Positions 34,774-41,945 of a DNA stretch of 64,000 nucleotides are shown here, in pieces; positions within the stretch are counted from its first letter, which is position 1; every line of letters starts with the position of its first letter. This DNA is from Streptomyces chattanoogensis. GTDB taxonomy: Bacteria > Actinomycetota > Actinomycetes > Streptomycetales > Streptomycetaceae. A model generated the notes under the pieces. The model searched no databases. It was not told the DNA's origin and saw nothing but the letters and a program-made list of their open reading frames with translations. Location of the stretch: positions 1 to 64,000 of the forward strand of contig NZ_LGKG01000163.1 in assembly GCF_001294335.1 (NCBI RefSeq). Reading direction: 5' to 3'. A program made the translations under genes and the position numbers.

Positions 34774-36300
34774 TCAACTCGGCCCCGTGGGCGGTCTCTT
34801 GCCGGTCGGACCGCCCTTGGCGGCGGCCCGTGCCACATTGCGTGCCATGCCGCCGAAGACCACCGCGTGAAACGGTGAGACACTCCACCAGTAGGCGTGT
34901 CCCAGCAGTCCGCGCGGATGGAACAGCGCCCGCTGACGGTAGCGGCTGCGGTTGCTCCCGTCCGACTCCGCAGACATCTCCAGCCAGGCCACTCCAGGCA
35001 GCCGCATCTCGGCGCGCAGCCGCAGCAGACGGCCCGGCTCGATCTCCTCCACACGCCAGAAGTCGAGTGAGTCGCCCACCCTGAGCCGATCGGGGACGCG
35101 GCGGCCGCGGCGCAGTCCCACCCCGCCCGCCAGGCGGTCGAGCCAGCCGCGCACCGCCCAGGCGAGCGGGAAGGAGTACCACCCGTTCTCACCGCCGATG
35201 CTCTCGATCACCCGCCACAACGCCTCCCGGGATGCCTCGACGGGCAGTTCCCGCCGGTCGGTGTAGAGGCTGCCGCCGGCCCAGTCCGGGTCGGTGGGCA
35301 GCGGGTCGCTGGGGGCACCGGGCACCGACGCCGAGGACCACCTGGTGGCGACCTGGGCTTCCCGGATCCGCTCCAGTGCCAAGGAGACCGCGGTGGAGAA
35401 ATCCAGCGGGGCTCCCGGCGGGGAGGGCACCCAGGTCGTGATGTCGTCTTCGCGGCAGACCACTTCGTACCGCAGCGACTCGACCAGCGGGCGGGCGATG
35501 GCCCACGGTACGGGGGTGACCAGCCCCACCCAGTAGCTGGAGAGCCGGGGCGTCAGCACCGGCACCGGAATGATCGCCCGGGGCGGGAGCCCGGCGATCG
35601 CCGCGTACCGGCGCATCATCTCCCGGTACGTCAGGACGTCCGGACCGCCGATGTCGAAGGCACGGTTCACCTCAGGCGGCATGTGCGCGCTCCCCACGAG
35701 AGTCCGCAGCACGTCGCGTACGGCGATCGGCTGGATGCGGGTGTGCACCCAGCTGGGGGTCACCATCACCGGAAGGCGCTCGGTCAGGTACCGGAGCATC
35801 TCGAAGGAGGCCGAACCGGAACCGATGATGACCGCGGCGCGCAGCACCGTCGTGGGCACCCCCGAGGCCAGCAGAAGCCGGGCGACCTCGGCGCGCGACC
35901 GCAGGTGCGGTGAGAGCCGTTCCTCGGGCACCCCCGCCGGCGTGAGCGCGCCCAGGAACACGATGCGCCGGACGCCCGCGGCGCGCGCCTGCTCACCAAA
36001 AATCCGGGCGGCCCGCCGGTCCCTCTCCTCGAAGCCGCGCCCGGTGCCCATCGCGTGCACCAGGTAGTAGGCGACGTCGATCCCGCGCATGGCCGCGCGG
36101 ACCGACCCGGCATCGCCGACATCGCCCCGGACAACCTCGGCGCTTCCCGCCCAGGGGTGGTCGCGCAGTGTGCCGGGGGAACGGGCCAGGCAGCGCACCC
36201 GGTGCCCCTCGGCCAGCAGCTCCGGGACCAGGCGCCCGCCGATGTAGCCCGTGGCGCCGGTCACCAGGCAGCTCAGGCCTCGCGCAGCGTTCCCGTCCAT
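34774..36300 (-). CDS. SDR-type NAD(P)-binding protein with C-terminal DUF2867 domain
   Basis: A 508-residue fusion. Residues ~8-300 are an extended atypical SDR: LVTGATGYIGGRLVPELLAE gives the GxTGxxG dinucleotide motif, with RTLVGSAHMPPEVNRAFDIG and DVLTYREMMRRYA later. Residues ~345-495 are DUF2867 (VGDSLDFWRVEEIEPGRLLR and HPRGLLGHAYWWSVSPFHAV), a START-like lipid-binding fold often fused to this kind of SDR. It is cotranscribed with photolyase, which suggests light- or stress-linked expression. Substrate unknown. Confidence 0.9.
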   Translation of the reverse strand: MDGNAARGLSCLVTGATGYIGGRLVPELLAEGHRVRCLARSPGTLRDHPWAGSAEVVRGDVGDAGSVRAAMRGIDVAYYLVHAMGTGRGFEERDRRAARIFGEQARAAGVRRIVFLGALTPAGVPEERLSPHLRSRAEVARLLLASGVPTTVLRAAVIIGSGSASFEMLRYLTERLPVMVTPSWVHTRIQPIAVRDVLRTLVGSAHMPPEVNRAFDIGGPDVLTYREMMRRYAAIAGLPPRAIIPVPVLTPRLSSYWVGLVTPVPWAIARPLVESLRYEVVCREDDITTWVPSPPGAPLDFSTAVSLALERIREAQVATRWSSASVPGAPSDPLPTDPDWAGGSLYTDRRELPVEASREALWRVIESIGGENGWYSFPLAWAVRGWLDRLAGGVGLRRGRRVPDRLRVGDSLDFWRVEEIEPGRLLRLRAEMRLPGVAWLEMSAESDGSNRSRYRQRALFHPRGLLGHAYWWSVSPFHAVVFGGMARNVARAAAKGGPTGKRPPTGPS

Positions 36301-36789
36301 AGCCGCCTCCGTCTGTCACCGGACCGGACCCTCGCCCCGGGGATCCGCTCTTGAAGACCCGGGGGGATCCGCTCTTGATGATCGGATGGATATGCGGCGA
36401 CGGCGCCCATTTCGCACGGCACGTCGCCCAGGCCGTTCGCTGTGGGCCTTCTGGGCAAGCCCTGGTACTCCCCGTGGAGCACACCGGCCTCGCCCTCAGC
36501 CGGATCAGCTCGTCGGACGGTGGAAGTGAGGGGAAGTGAGTGGAAGTGAATCGGTGAGTTCGGCGGGAAGCCGATGCGCGGGTACACAGGCACCCGGCGG
36601 CGGTCGCGTGCAGGGTGGCGCCGGTCACCCGATGCCCACTTCCACACTGGCGATCACCACGCACGATAGGGGGACGCACGCCCCCGAGACGCTCTCGACC
36701 AGCCCGGCGTTGATCGCCCGGTAAGCGTTTGTTGATTGCCTTCACGGACTCTTCGGCAGTCGATAAACGGGGACGAGAAGAGGAACACG
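36301..36789. other. Divergent regulatory region between the SDR/photolyase and CIS operons
   Basis: About 490 bp without a gene. It contains GGGGATCCGCTCTTGA twice (36339-36354, 36363-36378), near the SDR promoter, and three 10-bp units (T/G)GGAAGTGA(G/A) at 36521-36550 with an inverted CACTTCCA at 36638-36645, nearer the LuxR promoter. These are candidate regulator sites for the CIS operon. Confidence 0.6.
36339..36378. repeat. 16-bp direct repeat GGGGATCCGCTCTTGA
   Basis: Two perfect copies with a 24-bp period lie 39-78 bp upstream of the SDR start codon. Spacing near two helical turns would suit a dimeric regulator or a duplicated promoter element. Confidence 0.8.
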
Positions 36790-37470
36790 GTGACGGTGCA
36801 CGCCTCCGACCCGCTCAGTCGGGCCGGAGTCGTCAGTCACTTACAGCACCAGCCCACCGTCGAGATCGTCCAGGACCTGAGCGGGGCGGCGGCCAGGGAA
36901 CGGGCGGAACAAGCGGAGCGCGGGAGAGAGAAGGAAGGCGGTGGGGAGGCGGTCGGCGCCGTGGCGGTCATGCTCATCGACCGGTTCGACGAGATCGCCA
37001 CGGCCGAGCTGAGACGGCTCGTACGGGGTGGTGAGCAGCGCGTGGTGCTGATCGCCCGAGATCTGCGCGAGCCGGAGTTGATGGCGGTCGTCGAGTACGG
37101 CGTACGGGCCATACTCTGGCGTCATCAGGCCACCCCGCAGCGCCTGTTGCGGGCAGTGCAGAGCGCGGCGCGCGACGAGGGCGACCTGCCGCCGGACCTG
37201 ATCAGCAGGCTGCTCACACAGGTGGGGCGGCTGCGGCGGTCGGCAGTGACCTCCGCCTCCGTCGCCTTCGTACCGACGCTCGGAATGGCGCCGCGCGAGG
37301 TCGATGTGCTGCGGCTGGTCGCCGAGGGGCTGGACACCCGGCAGATCTCCGAGAAGCTCGCCTACTCCGAACGCACTGTCAAGAACGTCCTGCACGCCCT
37401 GATGACGCGGCTGCAACTGCACAACCGCGCGCACGCCGTCGCGTACGCGCTGCGAGAGGGATACCTCTGA
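36790..37470 (+). CDS. LuxR-type helix-turn-helix regulator, first gene of the CIS operon
   Basis: GTG 36790 gives 226 residues. The N-terminal part resembles a degenerate receiver domain (VMLIDRFDEIATAELRRLVR, GVRAILWRHQATPQRLLRAV) without a clear phosphorylatable Asp pocket, interrupted by an acidic/Arg insert (~residues 35-53). The C-terminus is a LuxR helix-turn-helix (APREVDVLRLVAEGLDTRQI, SEKLAYSERTVKNVLHALMT). Its stop overlaps the next start (TGATG). A regulator of this type starts CIS loci in Streptomyces, so it probably controls this one, likely independent of a paired kinase. Confidence 0.88.
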   Translation: MTVHASDPLSRAGVVSHLQHQPTVEIVQDLSGAAARERAEQAERGREKEGGGEAVGAVAVMLIDRFDEIATAELRRLVRGGEQRVVLIARDLREPELMAVVEYGVRAILWRHQATPQRLLRAVQSAARDEGDLPPDLISRLLTQVGRLRRSAVTSASVAFVPTLGMAPREVDVLRLVAEGLDTRQISEKLAYSERTVKNVLHALMTRLQLHNRAHAVAYALREGYL

Positions 37471-37652
37471 TGGGGACGGAAGCAGGCACGGACGCGGGAG
37501 CGACAGCGGTCATGGATACGGGTGCGGGAGCAGTCCGGGATACGAGTGCGGGAGCAGTCCCGGAGACGGGTGCGACGGCAGATGGGGAAGCAGTGACGGA
37601 GTCGGCGGAGGCGCTGCGGGCGGCGGGTCAGCGGGCGGGGGAACGGGCGTGA
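37470..37652 (+). CDS. Short Ala/Gly/Thr-rich coupling ORF
   Basis: ATG 37470 overlaps the LuxR stop by one base, and the ORF ends at TGA 37650-37652 overlapping the GTG of the DUF4255 gene, so ribosomes could pass through all three. Its 60 residues are low complexity with repeats such as DTGAGAVRDTSAGAVPETG. Either a real small disordered protein or a translational bridge. No homologue recalled. Confidence 0.45.
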   Translation: MGTEAGTDAGATAVMDTGAGAVRDTSAGAVPETGATADGEAVTESAEALRAAGQRAGERA

Positions 37653-38308
37653 TTCACGAGGTCGATGAGGCGATGCGGTGTGTGCTGCGCGGCGGGGTTC
37701 TGCCGGACGGCACCGGGGACGTCGCGTTCGAGGCGCCGACCCGCGACTGGGCTGCGCGGCACACCGCACCCGCGCTCAATGCGTATCTCTACGACATACG
37801 CGAGGAGGTCGCCCGCCGCGAGCGCGGGGCGATCGCGGAGCGGGACGCCGGTGGTGTGGTCGTGCGCAGACATCAGCCGCCGCGTTGGTTCCGGCTGTCC
37901 TACCTGGTCACGGCGTGGACGACACGCCCGGAGGACGAACACCGACTGCTGTCGGCCGCGCTGGGTTGCCTGCTCTCGCACGAGATCCTGCCGGCCGCCG
38001 CGTTGCCGGACGCGCTCCGCGCGCTGGAGGTGAGCATCCCGCTCACGGTTGCGGTGCCGCCCGCCGAGTCTCGCTCGATCGCCGACATCTGGTCAGCGCT
38101 CGGCGGCGAACTCAAACCGTCCCTGGACGTGGTCATCACCGTGCCGTTCCCGGTCTCGCCCTCCTACGAGGTGGCACCTCCGGTCACGGAGGGTGCGGTC
38201 ACGGTCGTCCGCGAACTCGACGGCATCCCCGGCGACTCCCGACCGCGGATGCACCGGTCCGTTCCGGGTGGCTCGCCGTCCGCAACGGCCGGCGAGGCGG
38301 AACGGTGA
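37649..38308 (+). CDS. DUF4255 family CIS protein (Pvc16-like cap/terminator)
   Basis: GTG 37649 gives 219 residues. The start VDEAMRCVLRGGVLPDGTGD and the block PALNAYLYDIREEVARRERG with RWFRLSYLVTAWTTRPEDEH are the Pvc16-N/DUF4255 pattern. In eCIS particles such proteins cap the sheath/tube at the end distal from the baseplate. GTGA overlaps at both ends (small ORF before, AAA+ ATPase after) mark a tightly coupled operon. The C-terminal ~40 residues are disordered. Confidence 0.9.
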   Translation: MIHEVDEAMRCVLRGGVLPDGTGDVAFEAPTRDWAARHTAPALNAYLYDIREEVARRERGAIAERDAGGVVVRRHQPPRWFRLSYLVTAWTTRPEDEHRLLSAALGCLLSHEILPAAALPDALRALEVSIPLTVAVPPAESRSIADIWSALGGELKPSLDVVITVPFPVSPSYEVAPPVTEGAVTVVRELDGIPGDSRPRMHRSVPGGSPSATAGEAER

Positions 38309-40383
38309 CTGGCACGGCGGTGAACGAGAGCGCGAGCGGCGCACTGCTCAACCGACTGGCGGGGCTGCGCGAGCGGGTGGCCGGGCTCGTCGAGCGGCGC
38401 AGCGCCGACGATCCGACGGCTTCGGACCCGCTGCGCGGGCTGTATGTGACTCCGGAGACAGCCAGACGGCTGGCCGCGCAATCGCCGGCCCAGGGCGTGG
38501 GCGAGGCGTATACGGGCGAGGCGGATGACGAGGCATCGGACCCATCGGACAGATCAGATCCATCGGACAGATGGGATAGACCAGCCGCGCTCGCCGGGCG
38601 GTTCGGGCTGTCGGCCTTGGACATGCATATCCTCCTGGCCGCGCTCGCGCCCGATGTGGACCGGGGCTTCGAGCCGCTGTACGGCTACCTCAACGACGAT
38701 GTCGGGCGGCGCCGTGCCACGGTCGCGCTGGCTCTGGACCTCGCGGGTACCGGCCCCTACTCCCCCGCTGCCCGCGCCCGATTCCACCCCGCCGCGCCGC
38801 TGCTGTCCGGTGGGCTGCTCGTCCTCGAGGACGAGGACCGGCCGCTGCCGGGACGTGCGCTGCGGGTGCCGGAGCGGGTGGTGGCCCATCTGCTGGGGGA
38901 CGATGGCCTGGATCCCGGACTCAGCGGGAGTGAGGTGGAGTTGCTTTCGGCGGGAGAGCGGGCCGCCGACCGTACGGGGAGCGATGCCGGTGCCGAGGTC
39001 CGGGCGTTTGCCGGGCGGCTCGCCGTGCTCGCGAGTGAGCGGCCGATAGCCGTACATCTGCGGGAGCGCCGGCCCGGTACCGTCGCCGAAGCGGTGACCG
39101 ACGGGCTGCGGAGCGCCGGCCTGTCCGTGCTGCGGTATCGGCCGGACGGCCACGGTGGTGACGCCGCGGGGCTCACGGGTGCGCTGCTGCGGGAGGCACG
39201 GCTGCGGCGGGCCGCGGTCGTCGTGGGGCCGCTGCCGGAGCGGCCCGACGGCCTCGTCAGGTCGCTGGCGGGCGGGGACGTGCCGGTGGTCTTCTTCGGA
39301 AGCGAGCCGTACGACCCTGGCTGGGCCCCGGATTCGCGGCTGTTCGCGCTGGATGCGCCGGACGTCGGGACGGCGGCGGTTGAGGTCTGGAGCGCCGAAC
39401 TCGGCGCCTTGGCCGACGGCTTCGACCTCGGCGCAGCCGTGGCGCCGTACCGGCTGGGAGCCGCTCAGATCCGACGGGCGGCCCGTGCGGCCGCCGCCCT
39501 CGCCGCCTTCGACGGGACGCCGCTGACCGCCGCCCATGTCCAGCACAGCGCGCGCCGGCAGTCCGCGCCGCTGCTGGACCGGCACGCCCGGCGCGTACGG
39601 CCCGCCGTCGGCTTCGACGGGCTCGTCCTGCCGCCCGGACCACTGGCGCTGCTGCACGAACTGGTGCAGCGGGCTCGGCATCGGGAGAAGGTGCTGGGCG
39701 AGTGGCGGCTGCGTACCGGCGGTGGGCGCGGCAGGGGCGTGGTGGCCCTGTTCGCCGGGGAATCCGGTACCGGAAAGACCCTCTCGGCCGAGGTCGTGGC
39801 CGGGGAACTGGGTCTGGATCTCTATGTGGTGGAGCTGTCGGCGGTGGTGGACAAATACATCGGGGAGACGGAGAAGAATCTGGAGCGGATCTTCTCCGAG
39901 GCCGACCGCACGGACGCCGTGCTGCTCTTCGACGAGGCCGACGCCGTCTTCGGCAGACGCTCGGAGGTCAAGAGCTCGCACGACCGGTACGCGAACCTGG
40001 AGAGCGCGTATCTGCTGCAGCGGCTGGAGGCGTTCGACGGGATCGCCGTACTGACCACCAATCTGCGGGCCAACATCGATGATGCGTTCACCCGGCGGCT
40101 GGATCTGGTGGTCGACTTCCCCTTCCCGAACGCCGGGCAGCGGACCGCACTGTGGCATTCCTGCCTTGCGGACACGCCCTGCACGGATGACCTGGAACTC
40201 GACGTCTGCGCGAAGGAGTTCGAGCTGTCCGGCGGGGCGATCCGGTCGGCCGCGGTGACCGCGGGGTATCTCGCGGCGGGGCGTGGCGGGCCGGTGACGG
40301 CGGCGGATGTACGGGCCGGGGCGCGCCGCGAGTACCGCAAGATGGGGCGGCTGGTGCCGGACGCGTCACCGTTGTGGGAGTGA
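38305..40383 (+). CDS. AAA+ ATPase of the contractile injection system (Pvc15-like)
   Basis: GTG 38305 gives 692 residues; the longer frame from 37678 is not real because it overlaps DUF4255. The AAA+ module is at about 420-660: Walker A GESGTGKT (485-492), Walker B LLFDEADAVFG (Asp543, Glu544), then sensor and Arg-finger segments ILTTNLR-like (VLTTNLRANIDDAFTRRLDL). The first ~400 residues are a CIS-specific helical domain, with a low-complexity SDPSDRSDPSDRWDR stretch at about 76-90. eCIS loci always carry such an ATPase, thought to help assembly or cargo loading. A bidirectional terminator follows. Confidence 0.95.
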   Translation: MTGTAVNESASGALLNRLAGLRERVAGLVERRSADDPTASDPLRGLYVTPETARRLAAQSPAQGVGEAYTGEADDEASDPSDRSDPSDRWDRPAALAGRFGLSALDMHILLAALAPDVDRGFEPLYGYLNDDVGRRRATVALALDLAGTGPYSPAARARFHPAAPLLSGGLLVLEDEDRPLPGRALRVPERVVAHLLGDDGLDPGLSGSEVELLSAGERAADRTGSDAGAEVRAFAGRLAVLASERPIAVHLRERRPGTVAEAVTDGLRSAGLSVLRYRPDGHGGDAAGLTGALLREARLRRAAVVVGPLPERPDGLVRSLAGGDVPVVFFGSEPYDPGWAPDSRLFALDAPDVGTAAVEVWSAELGALADGFDLGAAVAPYRLGAAQIRRAARAAAALAAFDGTPLTAAHVQHSARRQSAPLLDRHARRVRPAVGFDGLVLPPGPLALLHELVQRARHREKVLGEWRLRTGGGRGRGVVALFAGESGTGKTLSAEVVAGELGLDLYVVELSAVVDKYIGETEKNLERIFSEADRTDAVLLFDEADAVFGRRSEVKSSHDRYANLESAYLLQRLEAFDGIAVLTTNLRANIDDAFTRRLDLVVDFPFPNAGQRTALWHSCLADTPCTDDLELDVCAKEFELSGGAIRSAAVTAGYLAAGRGGPVTAADVRAGARREYRKMGRLVPDASPLWE

Positions 40384-40400
40384 ACCTCCTGGTGTGGCCC

Positions 40401-40430
40401 GGGGCCGGTCGGCTTTCGTCGACCGGCCCC
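40401..40430. terminator. Bidirectional intrinsic terminator between convergent operons
   Basis: GGGGCCGGTCG (40401-40411) pairs perfectly with CGACCGGCCCC (40420-40430) around an 8-nt loop. It lies 18 bp after the ATPase stop and 9 bp before the stop of the convergent lectin-like gene, so it can serve both. Confidence 0.88.
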
Positions 40431-40438
40431 GGTCGGCT

Positions 40439-41794
40439 TCACGGCCCTTCGGCGATCTTCCAGTCCTGCACGTCGTTGGGCCCGTCGGAGCACTTCCAGG
40501 ACAGCGCGCCCTTGTCGTTCTGTGTGTCGGTCAGGCATTCCTGGTTGCGCATGTTGACGATGCGAGTGCGGCCGTCGCCCGCGTCCACCAGCCGCCACTT
40601 CTGCTGAGGCGGCAGCTGACCCGACTTGAGTTGTTCGGGGTCGGCCTTCCAGAGCTCGACCTCGTTGGTGTTCTCCTTCAGCTGGACAACGCTGCCCGGG
40701 GCGCTGCCCGACTCCAGGGCAACCGTGTTGTCCTCGGGGTAGTGGTGGATGGTCCACCACTGGTTGCGGCCGAACTGGTCATCCGTCCACTGGGCGCTCT
40801 GGCCGATCTGCGTACCGTCCGCCTGACTGCCCCCGTTGGCCTGGAGGTACCAGCCACCATTGGCGTGGGACCGGATGGTCTGCGCCTTCGGGCCCTCCTC
40901 CTTGTCGCCACCTCCGTCGGGCTCCTCCGAGGGCTTCTCCGAGGGCTTCTCCGAGGGCTTCTCCTCCGGAGGCTTGGACGGCGGCGGCGGTGCGGGCGGC
41001 TTCTCGCCCTTGTCCGGGAGCTTGTGGGCCTGGCCGGCCTTCTCCCGCGCGCTCGTCGACACCTTGGGCGCGGCTGTGAACCACAGCGCCACGAAGGCCA
41101 GCGCCGCCGCGACCAGCAGCGAGCACACCACCATCGCCCAGCGCGGCAGCACGGACGGCTGGATGTAGGTGCCGCGCAGTTCGTTCGGCTCCGCAACTCC
41201 GGCGCGCAGCACGGAGACGGTGAAGGGGTGTTTGTTGGTGCCGCCGATCCAGCTGACCGCTCCGGGGCGGACGGTGAGCTGTACGAAGGCGGCGCGGCCC
41301 GGCGCGACCTGGACCGAGGTCGGCTCGGGCTCGACGGTGAGGGCGTCGCCGTTCTCGCGGCCGGAGAGGGAGACCGTCAGTGGCTGGTTGCCGAGGTTGT
41401 CGACGGCGACCGCCGCTTTGGCGCGCCATCGGCCGCGTACGGCTAAAGGAACGAGTTCACAGCGGAGTTCGGCGAACGGCCCTACCGAGACCTGCCCCTC
41501 GACGACATCGCGGATCTCGGGATGCTCGGCCGGCTCGACGCGTATCCCGAAGGGAGTCGGACCGGCCACGGCGTCCGGCGTACGCGGGGGCGCGAAAACA
41601 ACCTGCGCCGTGCCCTCGGCCCCGGGATACAGCCGCAGCACCGCCGGCTCCACCCGTGTCCAGTCCGCTGCGTCGCCGACCGGCCGCAGCCGGTACTCCT
41701 CGACGGTGTCACCCGTGTTGCGTACCCGCAGCCTTACGCTCGCTACGGAACCGGGGTCGACGGTGATCGCGGCCGGTTCCAGTGAAGTCCACAT
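40439..41794 (-). CDS. Membrane protein with Ig-like N-terminal region and ricin-type lectin C-terminus
   Basis: ATG 41794 gives 451 residues. Residues 1-~205 look like two beta-sandwich (NEW3/COG1470-type) domains: ITVDPGSVASVRLRVRNTGD and VDNLGNQPLTVSLSGRENGD. A single transmembrane helix lies at about 219-241 (MVVCSLLVAAALAFVALWFT), then a Pro/Lys/Glu linker with KPSEKPSEKPSEEP repeats, and a C-terminal beta-trefoil (about 310-451) with the ricin-B style QxW-type repeats NQWWTIHHY, QQKWRLV and VQDWKIAEGP. The lectin side may face the cell wall. It is inside the CIS locus, convergent with the ATPase, so it may tether or sense the system (inference). Confidence 0.85.
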   Translation of the reverse strand: MWTSLEPAAITVDPGSVASVRLRVRNTGDTVEEYRLRPVGDAADWTRVEPAVLRLYPGAEGTAQVVFAPPRTPDAVAGPTPFGIRVEPAEHPEIRDVVEGQVSVGPFAELRCELVPLAVRGRWRAKAAVAVDNLGNQPLTVSLSGRENGDALTVEPEPTSVQVAPGRAAFVQLTVRPGAVSWIGGTNKHPFTVSVLRAGVAEPNELRGTYIQPSVLPRWAMVVCSLLVAAALAFVALWFTAAPKVSTSAREKAGQAHKLPDKGEKPPAPPPPSKPPEEKPSEKPSEKPSEEPDGGGDKEEGPKAQTIRSHANGGWYLQANGGSQADGTQIGQSAQWTDDQFGRNQWWTIHHYPEDNTVALESGSAPGSVVQLKENTNEVELWKADPEQLKSGQLPPQQKWRLVDAGDGRTRIVNMRNQECLTDTQNDKGALSWKCSDGPNDVQDWKIAEGP

Positions 41795-41945
41795 GCTCAC
41801 CCGGGCAGTCAACCGGTGGTGCCGGGCCCGGGTCAGCGTCCGTAAGGGCAAAGCCGGGGGCAGAACCAGATGTCCGTACGGCTCCCTACGCCCCGTCCCT
41901 TACGGCTCCGTGCGCACCCTTGAGGCTCCTTACGGCTCCCCGAGA

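Noticed and set aside
37678..38304. 5' extension of the AAA+ ATPase frame to 37678
   Set aside because: Overlaps the whole DUF4255 gene; the GTG at 38305 with GTGA overlap is the natural start.
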